From Trichodesmium sp002260545 (GTDB lineage: Bacteria > Cyanobacteriota > Cyanobacteriia > Cyanobacteriales > Microcoleaceae), in contig NZ_JBNHEQ010000158.1 in the NCBI RefSeq assembly GCF_050016015.1, forward strand, positions 1 to 64,000: 64,000 nucleotides of DNA, given 5' to 3'. Of this stretch, positions 8,921 to 18,338 are shown one piece after another. Each line of letters starts with the position of its first letter. The first letter of the stretch is position 1. The notes below the pieces were generated by a model. That model searched no databases. It had not been told where the DNA came from and was given only the letters and a program-made list of their open reading frames with translations. A program made the translations under genes and the position numbers.

Positions 8921-10849
8921 CTAGAACTGGAATGTAGTTCTAATAGTACCAATAATTAACTCATCATTATCATCATCTTGGTTAGCATTTGTAATTACAG
9001 TTACACCAGGAGTAATTGAAATGTTATCTGTAACTTGATATTTGTAGAATGCTTCAATGTGCCATGACTGGTCTTGTCGCAACCCTGAAGCCAATCCGCT
9101 AGGAACTTCTAAATCATTCATGTATGGTTCTCGTCCTACAACAATACCACCTAAACTACCTTCCTTAAATAAATCAGGGAAAGCGATAGTAGCTCCATAA
9201 GTCCAGATTTCAAAATCACCTAAGCCAATTAGTTTGCCATCAAGATATGTACCAAAGCCATTAATTGTTACCCAATCAGCAGCTCGCCAAGACATTTCTA
9301 CACCATAGGCATTAGTAGAAACTGGCTTGGCAATATTAACTGAACCTGGTTTGCGGTCATTGAGTCCAGCATTTAGACCATACACACTGTTAGCAATACC
9401 TGTCCCCACAAACCCACTATTTAAACTCTGATTATTACCTAGACCTGTAGCTGCACCATCATCAAATCCAAAATTTCCTGGTCCAAAATAGCCTTTGTTG
9501 TAGGTAAGTCCAATTTGGAAATTTCTGATGGGAGTAAATGTTAATTGTGCTAGAGCAGCATAGTCTCCATTAAACAAACCTTTTCCTTCACGAGGATCTT
9601 CACCTTCTGCTGCTAAGTAGCCAAAAGATAGAGAAAATGGACTATAGGTACAAGCATATTGGTCTTTGCAACCAAAATCATACTCAATTCCAAGTCCTTT
9701 ACCACCCCCTAAACGATAGATTGGGTTCCTTTGACCAAAAGCACTAAGAGAACCACTTCCTCCATCAAAATCTTCCATATAAGGATTAAGTGTAGGAACA
9801 AAGTCATACCAACTTACCTTATTGGCAGCAACAGTTACTCTGATGTTATCTCTGACAGGGAACTTATAGAATAGTTTATCTAGCTGAACTGTATCATCTG
9901 TACGGTCAAGAATATTAAAGGTTTGCTGTCCTTCAGACTCGGCTATCCATTGGTTAAATGCTTGAGCATTACCTGCTTGTAACCGTGTAAATAATAAGTC
10001 CTCACCAGAAAAGCTAGTATTGAAATTCAGACGTACCCTATATTGAAATACTGTTTGATCTTCATCCTGGGTACTATCACTAAACATTCCATATTCCCCT
10101 TGGTCTTCAAAGTTATCAACCAGGGCAAAAATTACCTCACCTCTAAGTTTGGTAGTTGTAGAGAATTGATTAGCCTCCAATTCAGCAGCACGAGCTTCTA
10201 GAGCATCGACACGACCCCGAAGAATTGCTAATTCTGCGGAAAATTCTTCTTGTAACCTTTGTAGAATAGCCAGGTCTTCTCTAGTTACTGTATCTGCTAT
10301 AGCAGCTTGTAAAAGTTCTGTAATTCTATCTAGACAAGCGTTAACACCAGCAGCAAATTCAAAACGGGTCAAAGCACGGTTGCCTCTGTAAGTACCATCT
10401 GGATATCCAACTATACATCCATAACGCTCAACTAAGGATTGTAGTGCTTGAAATGCCCAATCTGTAGGCTGAACATCAGAAAGTTGAGATACAGAAGTAA
10501 CCTGACCTTTTGCCGTTCTACCATTTCTACGATTAGCTCTGTTAATATTACGAAGACCTGGTTGACGAAGATTGCGACCTTCTCTACCATAGCGGTTGAT
10601 TTGTCGTATGGTAGTTGCTGGTGTATTGGCAACGGAATTAGCAGAATTTGTTACAGGAACTTGAGCTAATAGTTCAGTTCCCTGTATATCTATATTATTT
10701 GTTGATAAATTTTCAGTTGTTGCAGCTTGAGGCTGAATAACTGTATTAGTTGGTTGACTTTCAATTGCCATAGCAGTTGAGGATGCAACGAGGGTTGCTC
10801 CTAAGACTGCTGGACTAAAAAGTAAACAATTCCAGAATATTTTTGACAT
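8921..10849 (-). CDS. iron uptake porin (SLH domain plus OprB-type barrel)
   Basis: A 642-residue outer-membrane protein. An N-terminal signal peptide (residues 1-28, ending around SSTAMA) is followed by a low-complexity Asn/Arg linker. One SLH domain lies at about residues 123-180 (VQPTDWAFQALQSLVERYGC and GYPDGTYRGNRALTRFEFA), a short coiled coil at about 195-230, and a beta-barrel (carbohydrate-selective porin OprB fold) ends in the aromatic TTFQF expected of outer-membrane barrels. The SLH domain anchors to peptidoglycan-linked polymer. Cyanobacterial members form the main porins and have been linked to inorganic iron uptake; substrate here is inferred from family. Monocistronic. Confidence 0.9.
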   Translation of the reverse strand: MSKIFWNCLLFSPAVLGATLVASSTAMAIESQPTNTVIQPQAATTENLSTNNIDIQGTELLAQVPVTNSANSVANTPATTIRQINRYGREGRNLRQPGLRNINRANRRNGRTAKGQVTSVSQLSDVQPTDWAFQALQSLVERYGCIVGYPDGTYRGNRALTRFEFAAGVNACLDRITELLQAAIADTVTREDLAILQRLQEEFSAELAILRGRVDALEARAAELEANQFSTTTKLRGEVIFALVDNFEDQGEYGMFSDSTQDEDQTVFQYRVRLNFNTSFSGEDLLFTRLQAGNAQAFNQWIAESEGQQTFNILDRTDDTVQLDKLFYKFPVRDNIRVTVAANKVSWYDFVPTLNPYMEDFDGGSGSLSAFGQRNPIYRLGGGKGLGIEYDFGCKDQYACTYSPFSLSFGYLAAEGEDPREGKGLFNGDYAALAQLTFTPIRNFQIGLTYNKGYFGPGNFGFDDGAATGLGNNQSLNSGFVGTGIANSVYGLNAGLNDRKPGSVNIAKPVSTNAYGVEMSWRAADWVTINGFGTYLDGKLIGLGDFEIWTYGATIAFPDLFKEGSLGGIVVGREPYMNDLEVPSGLASGLRQDQSWHIEAFYKYQVTDNISITPGVTVITNANQDDDNDELIIGTIRTTFQF

Positions 10850-11361
10850 TTTCCCCTCATCCTCACACCGATTACAGAGAGACTATTTTGCTCTTTTATT
10901 TAGTTATTTTCTATTAGGGTAGGATTATCAATTATTGCTTGATAGTCCTTCATCTCCACTAGATACTAAATTTAGGTATTAATAATGGAGTTGAATAGCA
11001 GGTTGTCCAATTTTCTCTCAGAGTCAAGATATCTCTTTCCAGAATTAGGTTTGTTTCGAGCAATATTAAAATAATTCCAACCCTAGAACAAATTTTGATA
11101 TTTGTTCGACTTTTTTATAGCACAAACAGACTCTTTATATAGACCTTTACTACAAATTTAGATTTTTTACCTTAAGATTTTAGGTTTTAGATATACCCAA
11201 GCTGAGAATGACAAAACCAGCAGCTTGTCCATATAAATAAGTTAGGTAGATGACTGACAGACTATCACAATTTTTTTTTATCAACAACCTCTATCCAAAA
11301 TTTTGTTCATTCTCTCAAGAATATCCTAATTAATTTTTGATCTACAATTATGTATTTATAG

Positions 11362-11725
11362 AAATTTGGGTTGTGCACAAAAGTGTGGGATAAGTCGGGT
11401 ATGGCTGGTAAATCTAGTCTAAAAGCACTGATATAGCAATGAGCGCTGGTATATTTACAAATTGTAGTAGGGGCAAAAGAGCTAGAAGTCTTATATTATC
11501 GGCAATTTATTCTCCCTGTTGCCTGTTCCAATAGTGCCTGTTCCCGGAGCACAGCGCTATATATAAAGGTTAAGCGCCCAGATGGGAGCGAAAAAGTGCA
11601 AATATTTAAGCTTGAGCGACCAAAAAGTTAGGATAAATATACAGGTAGAATTATTGCTCCTACTTTCGGACATCTACCCACCCTTCCCACACTTCCCACA
11701 CTTTCTTGACGCACAACCGAAATTT
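11362..11725. repeat. element with about 30-bp imperfect TIRs
   Basis: AAATTTGGGTTGTGC plus AAAAGTGTGGG at the left are mirrored by CCCACACTTTCTTGACGCAC plus AACCGAAATTT at the right. No coding sequence lies inside, so it looks like a MITE or decayed insertion sequence. Confidence 0.5.
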
Positions 11726-11735
11726 GTATACCTTA

Positions 11736-11923
11736 TACCAATTCCCATGCATTAATGCTATACTTAGACAAAACTTCAGTTATTAAGTAATTAAACATTA
11801 TGTAATTACTTTTTTGTTAGTTTCAGGAAATTTAGCATTAATTATTGTTGTTTGTAGGGACGTTGCATGCAAGGTCCCTACCTTCCCCTACTCTGAAATA
11901 GATAAAGTTTTTGAGAAATGGTA
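11736..11923. mobile_element. family F MITE at the HD-GYP stop codon
   Basis: A 188-bp element from TACCAATTCCC to GAGAAATGGTA with TTA on both sides (11733-11735 and 11924-11926). The right TTA is the TAA stop codon of the HD-GYP gene on the minus strand. A 28-bp near-palindrome (GTAGGGACGTTGCA half-site) sits at 11854-11881. Confidence 0.75.
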
Positions 11924-13561
11924 TTACTTGCTGTGTCCTAGTATCGAAAAGACTTGTCTCTGTTCAAATAGTTCCAAGAAATGACTATTAATTTTATTCG
12001 CGGCTGCTTCAGAACGCATAATTCTCAGAGCAACTTCTACAGGTAAGCCTTTTTTATAAGGGCGATCGCCAGCCGTTAAAGCATCATATATATCTGCGAT
12101 AACTATAATTTGAGCTTGAATAGAAATTTCTTTTTCTTTTAGTCCCCTAGGATAACCACTGCCATCTAACTTTTCATGGTGTCCATAAGCAATTTCTGGT
12201 ATATTCTGTAGATTTTTTGTCCAAGGAATTCGCTTTAAAAATTCGTAAGAATCTGTTACATGAGCTTCCATAGCTTGTCGTTCTTCAGGAGTCAAATTAC
12301 CCCTAGGAACTCCAAGTTGAGCCATTTCCTCTGGTGTAATCAGAGGTTTAATTTTACCGTCTATATCTTTGTAGGTGTAAAGTGATATTTGTTGTAGTTG
12401 CTTCAGTGGTTCTTCTGCTATAATTGTTGGCTCGTTAGCCCTTAGTATTGTTTGCCAATAGTTATTAAGCTGAGTAATTTCTGCTTGTAACTCTAAATCC
12501 AAATTTTCTATTTTTTCGCATAAAGGACAATTGTCTTGAGTATGTTGTTGAGATATGTCAGACAAATGTCCAAGTAAGTATTTGTACTTCGTTTGAGCAG
12601 ATTCCATTTCCAAAGTACGTTGGGCTACGGCAAACCTTTGCTCAATTAGGTCTAATTGTTCTTGATATAATTTTTTGCGTTTGGTTAATATAGCTTCTGG
12701 CACACCTATTTTACCGAAATCATGTAATAGAGCTGCATAACGGACTTCCTGAATTTGCTCACTACTAAAATATATGGCCGACAATAGACCATTACTAATC
12801 ATATTTACTTCTTCACACAGACCTACCGTTAATTTTGCTACTCGCTCTGAATGACCAGATGTACAAGGGTCTCTCGCTTCTATTGCTTGTACTGATGCTT
12901 TAACAAAACCCTCAAATAAATTTTCTATATTTTCTTGTAGATGATTTCTTTCTATAGATATAGCTGCTTGAGAGGCTAGAGAAATTAATATTCTCTCTTC
13001 CCATTCTGAGTATGCTTGAGTTAATTCTTTGGCATTTTCTGTTGTCAGTACCACATCAGATTTAAGTTTACGGTTAATTAGCTGAAGCACTCCAATTATT
13101 TCCTGATGTCGATTTTGTATTGGTAAAATCAACACTGAACAAGTACGATAACTTGTTTGCTCGTCAAAACGTTGATCAAACTTATAGGGAATATTTTCTG
13201 GAAGATTGTAAACATCTGGTAAATTTAAAGTATGACCTGTTAAGGCAACATACCCAGCCAAACTTTCAGATGTCATAGGTAATTCTAGTTCCTGAAAGGT
13301 AAATTCTGATTCTGATAAAGAATCATTTTGCGCAACCTTGAACAATAATTTCTGTTGTCTAGTGTTTACTTTATCTACTAAGTAAACACTACCTGCATCA
13401 CTACAAGTTATCTCCCGACTTTTGGATAATATTAAATTTAATAGTTCACCCAAATTATGAGTGTCAGATAAAGCCACTCCAATGTCTAGTAGCTGCTCTA
13501 TCAATAATTCTGTGGTCTCAGTAGGTTCCGACAACCACTTAAGTGTATTTAACTGGAGCAT
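11924..13561 (-). CDS. GAF domain / HD-GYP phosphodiesterase
   Basis: A 545-residue probable c-di-GMP phosphodiesterase. Residues about 18-205 form a GAF sensor domain (SDAGSVYLVDK, VLILPIQNRHQEIIGVLQLI). Residues about 215-530 form the HD-GYP domain, with HSERVA, LLHDFGKIGVPE (metal-binding HD), YGHHEKLDGSGYPRGL (the GYP signature) and IADIYDALTAGDRPYK. An insert of about 110 residues separates the HD helix from the GYP part and includes a CPLCEK segment, possibly a metal or disulfide site. No membrane segment. It likely couples a bound ligand or redox state to c-di-GMP turnover. Its stop codon coincides with a MITE target site. Confidence 0.9.
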   Translation of the reverse strand: MLQLNTLKWLSEPTETTELLIEQLLDIGVALSDTHNLGELLNLILSKSREITCSDAGSVYLVDKVNTRQQKLLFKVAQNDSLSESEFTFQELELPMTSESLAGYVALTGHTLNLPDVYNLPENIPYKFDQRFDEQTSYRTCSVLILPIQNRHQEIIGVLQLINRKLKSDVVLTTENAKELTQAYSEWEERILISLASQAAISIERNHLQENIENLFEGFVKASVQAIEARDPCTSGHSERVAKLTVGLCEEVNMISNGLLSAIYFSSEQIQEVRYAALLHDFGKIGVPEAILTKRKKLYQEQLDLIEQRFAVAQRTLEMESAQTKYKYLLGHLSDISQQHTQDNCPLCEKIENLDLELQAEITQLNNYWQTILRANEPTIIAEEPLKQLQQISLYTYKDIDGKIKPLITPEEMAQLGVPRGNLTPEERQAMEAHVTDSYEFLKRIPWTKNLQNIPEIAYGHHEKLDGSGYPRGLKEKEISIQAQIIVIADIYDALTAGDRPYKKGLPVEVALRIMRSEAAANKINSHFLELFEQRQVFSILGHSK

Positions 13562-13742
13562 AGTTGAGGCTTAGTCAAGAGCCTTGACCTTAAATTAGAT
13601 GAATACTAATTAATATAATTGTTTTTCCTATGAAAGTGTAGTCAGAGAAGATAATTTTCAACTAAGAATCTTCAATTTCAGGACTTTAGCCAACAAATTT
13701 TTAATTATGGTCTACTAAACATAACTTCCTGATCAACTCTAA

Positions 13743-14187
13743 TACCATTTCTCAAAAACTTTATCTATTTCAGAGTAGGGAAGTAGGAGAGTGGGCGAGA
13801 ATTCAGCAAAAAATACAATGAAAAATTAATAATTAATAATTACCCCTCCTCAATAATTAACAATGAACAATTAACAATTAATAATTAATGATTATCACGG
13901 CGCTTAGGAGCAATATATAAACTATTTACCTAGCACTCGCCCTCAGAATATATTAATTATTCATTACAAAGGGAGGCTTTAAACCTTGATTTTTGAATGA
14001 ATAACTAATTATTGATGCTTCAACTCTTAATTATTAATTATTAACTATTAGTTATTAATTATTCGGTAAAAATCAAGAATAATTAATGTTAACTCACCTA
14101 AAATCAGCAAAACAGTTATTCTACTAAAGTAATTACTTAATAACTGAAGTTTTAACATAAGTAAAGCATGACTTTTGGGAATTGGTA
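13743..14187. mobile_element. family F MITE, long copy (TSD TAA)
   Basis: From TACCATTTCTC to GGGAATTGGTA, 445 bp, with TAA on both sides. Longer than the other copies because of internal TTAATAA/CAATTA tandem text and further repeats. Confidence 0.6.
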
Positions 14188-14259
14188 TAAAAGCCTTTAT
14201 CTGTAGATTATTTAGCCTTTTTTTTGTCAAGAAAGTTCCAGCTTTGCGCTTACTCTATT

Positions 14260-14348
14260 AGGACTTACGCAGAGAAACTATATATAGCGTTCAAAACCAT
14301 TGCGCAATAGTTTTTTAACTCTATACATAGTACCTTTGCGGAAGTCCT
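14260..14348. repeat. family A palindromic element, variant centre
   Basis: Arms AGGACTTACGCAGAG and CTTTGCGGAAGTCCT. The centre is CCATTGCGCAATAG instead of the usual TATAACGTTATA. Confidence 0.6.
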
Positions 14349-14627
14349 GTCTATTTCAAAATACTCATATTTTTAACAGACTAAATAGTGGAAAAATCTC
14401 AGACAATTATTCCCTCTAGTCCTTCTTCAATTCATTTTCCTCTTGACTCCTACTCCTACCCTTAAGAATTTTTTAGCAAACCCTCAATAAATTCAGATAC
14501 CCATAGATATTCAATGAGTTAAGTATTACTAAATTATCAATCAAGTCACATCAAATGACTCCATCAATATCAACATCATAGTTTAGTTAAGCATATATTT
14601 AACCAGAGATAGTTCAATAATTGATAA

Positions 14628-14905
14628 TTACCTCTCCCTAAAAGGAAGAGGATTGAATAAAAGGAAAATTTTTTCTTCTCTTGGTCGATTGGATATGGCG
14701 AGGTTTCCCGAAGAGTGCAGAGCCGCTCCGCTTTTCATGTCGGCTCAAGCGCCGAAACAGCATCCCATCCTGACGGAATGCGAGCAATTCATGTCGCGAA
14801 ACGTTAACGTTTGCGGAGCATTCCGTCAGGAAGTGCGCTACCTAAACGACCGCTGTTTCTCCTTTAAAGGAGAGGCTTTAAACCTTAATTATTCGGTAAA
14901 ATATA
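14628..14905. repeat. family D dual-hairpin element with GC-rich insert
   Basis: Hairpin CCTCTCCCTAAAAGGAAGAGG at the left and CTCCTTTAAAGGAGAGGC at the right, ending TTATTCGGTAAA. Between them, about 14682-14868, is a GC-rich block full of inverted repeats. Its edge TGGTCGATTGGATATGGCG recurs inverted at 21635-21653. Confidence 0.55.
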
Positions 14906-15023
14906 TATAGCAAATCCACGCTTATATTGCGGGTAATCAAAAAGTAGATAAAAAACCTGAAAATCACACCTGTTCCCTAAAAATAGTAAGGTTTTTATAC
15001 ACAAAGACAATAGAAAAGCTATA
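14906..15023. repeat. family B element
   Basis: Degenerate ends TATAGCAAATCC and AAAGCTATAG around the conserved GCGGGTAATCAAAAAGTAGA core; abuts the family D element. Confidence 0.5.
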
Positions 15024-15120
15024 GTTTTACCTCTCATAATTTTTCCAAAACCTATGATATAAAAAAAATACTAAGAGTTTTCAAATGATATCAAATCAGT
15101 TGGCTTCGGAGTATTATAAA

Positions 15121-15200
15121 AAACCGGGTTTATGGGAGATAGATGGTAGGGACGCCCTTATGCAACGTCCCTACAAGGGCATTTCATATAAACCCGGTTT
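15121..15200. repeat. 80-bp hairpin with nested palindrome
   Basis: Perfect 13-bp inverted ends AAACCGGGTTTAT / ATAAACCCGGTTT enclose a 29-bp near-palindrome beginning GTAGGGACG (15146-15174), the same unit found inside family F elements. Confidence 0.65.
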
Positions 15201-15804
15201 CTACGCTTTTTTACACCGATACTACCGGATTTGATATGATTAATTTCATATAAATCAGTAATAAAAAAAATCACCTAAGTTACATACTTGCAATATTTAA
15301 CTTAAGTGAAAAATTTATATTCTTTCATATACTGTTTGTCAAATAAGTATTAAGATAACGAATAGTTACTAAAATCCAAAATTGGTAATACTTCAAAGAA
15401 TTGAAATCCAGTAGGTAGAGAGATATTAGGTAAATATATTCCTAGATGAGTGAAGTGAGAAATATTTGTGTTGATTTCTTCCTCCCTACTCCCTACTCAC
15501 TACTCCCTATTCCCTATCTCATTTTTATCTTTGCTTGATACATTAAATCTTTCAATTGATATTATATTGATAATGATTTTTTCTACTCCAGGTGATGTAT
15601 TGAACCTATATTTTCGTTGTCTAAACTAAAATTTTATATTACTAAACTTCCATCTAAACTATTAAAGTGGCGTTGCATAAATGCGGGATGATTTTAATAG
15701 TTTTGTATCTTATGCATCTTGCCTGTTCCTGATATTTTTAGTCGTAGATAATACCTATCCCAGTGATATTCATCCCTTGATTCAGCAATGGCATTAAAGT
15801 TAAA

Positions 15805-16086
15805 CTAACTTAAGCTAGATATGATTTGAGCCATGTTAAAGTCTTTTTCTGTTAACCCACCAGCATCATGGGTTGTTAATATAACTGTCACTTTATTGTA
15901 AGATATTTCTAAGTCTGGATGATGCTGTGATGATTCAGCCGGATCTACTAATTTATTGACAAAACCTATCGCTTCAATAAAATCTTTAAATTTTTTTACA
16001 CACTTAAGCTTATTTCCTTCTAATTCCCAGTCTGATAATTGACTAGCACGTTGATTAATTTCTTCTACACTTAGTAATTCACTCAT
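15805..16086 (-). CDS. 4a-hydroxytetrahydrobiopterin dehydratase (PCD/DCoH)
   Basis: A 93-residue protein of usual family length. The active-site signature is intact: SSQHHPDLEISYNKV with the catalytic His pair, then VILTTHDAGGLTEKD. It dehydrates 4a-hydroxy-tetrahydropterin; in cyanobacteria the physiological partner is not always clear because aromatic amino-acid hydroxylases are often absent. No hydroxylase is visible in this window. The start is a well-placed ATG downstream of a hairpin followed by a T-run on the same strand. Confidence 0.9.
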   Translation of the reverse strand: MSELLSVEEINQRASQLSDWELEGNKLKCVKKFKDFIEAIGFVNKLVDPAESSQHHPDLEISYNKVTVILTTHDAGGLTEKDFNMAQIISSLS

Positions 16087-16110
16087 TGCACTTATTCCTC
16101 AAATTACTCA

Positions 16111-16182
16111 AAAAAACTATCCGCTCTTATCTTAAAATAGCGTCTTGGTAAATACCTAAGCACTAATTTCAGATAAGAGCGG
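16111..16182 (-). terminator. stem-loop with T-run, 3' end of structured RNA
   Basis: On the minus strand a 12-bp perfect stem (CCGCTCTTATCT / AGATAAGAGCGG) with a 38-nt loop is followed by ATAGTTTTTTT. The long loop is unusual for an intrinsic terminator, but the T-run fits an RNA made on the minus strand. Confidence 0.45.
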
Positions 16183-16190
16183 TCTAGGGG

Positions 16191-16334
16191 GTCACTTTGA
16201 TTGGAACCTGACTGCCGGGAGGAACCCTAGGTCAGCCTGGTTAAGGTTAATCCTCATAGATCCCAGGGTGGGAACAAAGGCTAACTGCTAGAGAGCAGCC
16301 CCAGCACACAGCCGGCATTTTCCAATCAGGTGAC
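16191..16334 (-). ncRNA. candidate structured RNA (possibly 6S-like)
   Basis: A GC-rich island in AT-rich surroundings with rod-like pairing. The outer stem is GTCAC..TGATTGG with CCAATCA.GTGAC. Next in is TGCCGG with CCGGCA, then CCTGG with CCAGG, plus a hairpin CTGCTAGAGAGCAG. The closed rod with internal bulges resembles 6S RNA architecture, but I cannot match it to a family from memory. On the minus strand a possible promoter (TTGCTT, 16-nt gap, TACTAT; about 16411-16448) lies upstream and the stem-plus-T-run above lies downstream. The strand is therefore inferred and could be reversed. Confidence 0.5.
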
Positions 16335-16365
16335 CCATGCGTATACTACTATCTTGCATAGGCAT
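16288..16365 (-). CDS. possible 25-codon leader peptide inside the RNA
   Basis: On the minus strand a strong Shine-Dalgarno (AAAGGAGGTG) lies directly before ATG codons that open a short frame, MPMQDSSIRMGHLIG..., ending at TAG inside the structured region. The same bases read on the plus strand mimic the 16S rRNA 3' end (CACCTCCTTT). It could be a translated leader or chance; low confidence. Confidence 0.25.
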   Translation of the reverse strand: MPMQDSSIRMGHLIGKCRLCAGAAL

Positions 16366-16731
16366 CACCTCCTTTTATCCCTGAGCGGTTATTTATTTGC
16401 TTAATCTTACGCTTCCTATAGTAGCACAAAAATTTGAGAAAGCAATTATCTGGTTAATTTTTTTTTCAGGGAATAGCAAAAAATAAATTATCAATTGAAA
16501 AAAAGCAATAGTGGTACTTAAACATTTTATGGACGGAAAAATGCATCAAAGTCTCTCTAGACAAGGGAATTACGTCGATGCCCTAAAAATGGCTAAAACC
16601 CGTGCTTATTCATGATTTATGCCTTTTTGACGTCAAAGCTTTTGCCAGTATATATTTGAGCATTTTTTCTAGCTCTATTTTGTTTAAGTCCCGATAACTC
16701 ATTTAGGAATGGGCAATAGGGGGTAATTTTC

Positions 16732-16800
16732 ACAAAAAAAATAGCTTCTACATACTAATTGCTGTAGAAGCTATTGCAGGATTAGTCTGAGACTAATCCT
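16732..16800 (-). terminator. tandem hairpin terminators of psbD
   Basis: Two perfect stems follow the psbD stop. AGGATTAGTC/GACTAATCCT (10 bp, 3-nt loop) comes first on the minus strand. ATAGCTTCTACA/TGTAGAAGCTAT (12 bp) follows, then a run of Ts (TTTTTTTT), a classic intrinsic terminator. Confidence 0.85.
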
Positions 16801-16819
16801 TTTGATAAATTAAGCCATA

Positions 16820-17878
16820 TTACAGAGCATTACCACGAGGTAATACTTCCTCTGGGAATATAAAGTTTTGATGTGGCTGATCTGCAGGAGCCATCCAAGC
16901 ACGGATACCCTCGTTCAGCAAAATGTTTTTGGTATAAAATGTTTCAAATTCTGGATCTTCTGCTGCTCGTAATTCTTGGGATACAAAGTCATAAGCTCGT
17001 AAGTTAAATCCTAAACCTACTACACCTATAGCACTCATCCACAAGCCTGTTACTGGTACAAATAACATGAAGAAGTGCAACCAACGTTTGTTGGAAAATG
17101 CAATACCAAAGATTTGGGACCAGAAACGATTAGCTGTCACCATTGAATATGTTTCTTCGGATTGAGTAGGTTCAAATGCACGGAATGTATTAGCCTGCTC
17201 ACTATCTTGGAACAATGTATTTTCAACTGTTGCCCCGTGAATTGCACACAATAATGCTCCACCTAAGATTCCAGCTACACCCATCATGTGGAATGGGTTT
17301 AGTGTCCAGTTATGGAATCCTTGGAAAAATAGGATGAATCGGAAGATACCAGCTACACCAAAGCTAGGTGCAAAGAACCAGCTTGATTGACCCAATGGGT
17401 ACATTAAGAACACACTTACAAATACTGCGATAGGTCCTGTGAAGGCAATAGCATTGTAAGGACGTATTCCTACCAAACGGGCAATTTCAATCTGACGTAG
17501 GCAGAAGCCAATCAGAGCAAATGCACCGTGTAGAGCAGTAAATGACCAAAGGCCACCAATTTGACACCAACGTGCAAAGTCCCACTGAGCTTCTGGACCC
17601 CAGAGGAATAATAGAGAATGTCCCATACTATTTGCAGGGCTGCTAACTGCAACAGTTAAGAAGTTACAGCCTTCTAAGTAAGAACTAGCTAATCCGTGGG
17701 TATACCAGGAAGTAACAAAGGTAGTTCCAGTTAACCAAGCTCCAATAGCTAGAAAAGCACATGGAAACAAAAGGATACCAGACCAGCCTACGAATACAAA
17801 GCGATCGCGTTTGAGCCAATCATCGAGGACATCAAATGGTCCTCGTTGAGATTGTGGGCGTCCCACTGCTACAGTCAT
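16820..17878 (-). CDS. psbD: photosystem II D2 protein, solitary copy
   Basis: D2 core subunit of photosystem II, binding P680 chlorophyll and the quinone QA in the thylakoid membrane. With the ATG chosen here it is 352 residues, the canonical length, and numbering falls exactly on known ligands: His117, Gln129, redox-active Tyr160, His197, His214, Trp253 and His268. An in-frame TTG five codons upstream is rejected because its GGAG is the ribosome binding site for this ATG. No psbC overlaps the 3' end, so this is a stand-alone psbD gene. Several residues differ from common D2 sequences, for example Trp99 where Gly is usual. Confidence 0.95.
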   Translation of the reverse strand: MTVAVGRPQSQRGPFDVLDDWLKRDRFVFVGWSGILLFPCAFLAIGAWLTGTTFVTSWYTHGLASSYLEGCNFLTVAVSSPANSMGHSLLFLWGPEAQWDFARWCQIGGLWSFTALHGAFALIGFCLRQIEIARLVGIRPYNAIAFTGPIAVFVSVFLMYPLGQSSWFFAPSFGVAGIFRFILFFQGFHNWTLNPFHMMGVAGILGGALLCAIHGATVENTLFQDSEQANTFRAFEPTQSEETYSMVTANRFWSQIFGIAFSNKRWLHFFMLFVPVTGLWMSAIGVVGLGFNLRAYDFVSQELRAAEDPEFETFYTKNILLNEGIRAWMAPADQPHQNFIFPEEVLPRGNAL

Positions 17879-18338
17879 TACAGAATTCTCCAAATAATTA
17901 TGATAACTACGGCCAATCTAATGTTTTTTCTCAATGACTATATAATAATATAGTTTTCTACTTGAGCAGAATTATGAGAGATTTTATAAACATTGTTTAG
18001 TTTTATTACCGTGATTTTCATTATAGAGGTAATTCTCGATCGGGGCAACCAGAAAAATGAGTTTTTCAAGACATTATTTTCTTAGATTTTAGATTTTCAA
18101 CTGCCCATGTCAATTCGCCATACAACCTCGTCAATCAAGAGCAAGTTGAAAATGTTGTAAAATTCACATAGAATTCAAGAAATACCTAGGATAGGGCATA
18201 TCGTGGTAAAAATGTATGTTGAGAGGTAAACAGCTTTTGAAGCAAGAAGCCCTATCCGCAAGGTTAGAAATTTCTCGTTATACTGCTTGGAGTTAAAACT
18301 GGAGAAAGTTACCCTTCAAGCTCACTAATAATTTAAAG
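17879..18338. promoter_or_regulatory. divergent promoter region psbD / UPF0367
   Basis: 460 bases between divergent starts. The psbD ribosome site GGAG lies 9 bases before its ATG. AT-rich TATATTATTATATAG text at about 17938-17955 could hold a psbD -10 region; no confident box is called. Confidence 0.35.

Larger units (their letters stand above)
10850..11923. other. intergenic with a 364-bp TIR element and a MITE
   Basis: The porin promoter region lies near 10850-11000, but no specific box is called. From 11362 to 11725 imperfect inverted ends enclose text without a gene, followed directly by a family F element. Confidence 0.5.
13562..15804. other. 2.2-kb gene-free repeat region
   Basis: Contains in order: family F (13743-14187), family A palindrome (14260-14348), a family C fragment (about 14385-14482), family D with GC-rich insert (14628-14905), family B (14906-15023) and an 80-bp hairpin (15121-15200). 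From 15200 to 15804 only AT-rich sequence and CCCTACT-type heptads are seen. An 85-codon plus-strand frame at 14653 lies wholly within repeats and is not called. Confidence 0.6.

Noticed and set aside
14653..14910. 85-codon plus-strand reading frame
   Set aside because: Lies entirely in a family D element and its GC-rich palindromic insert; no protein family resemblance.
17879..17893. Upstream TTG start for psbD
   Set aside because: Its GGAG is the ribosome site for the ATG that gives the canonical 352 residues and residue numbering.
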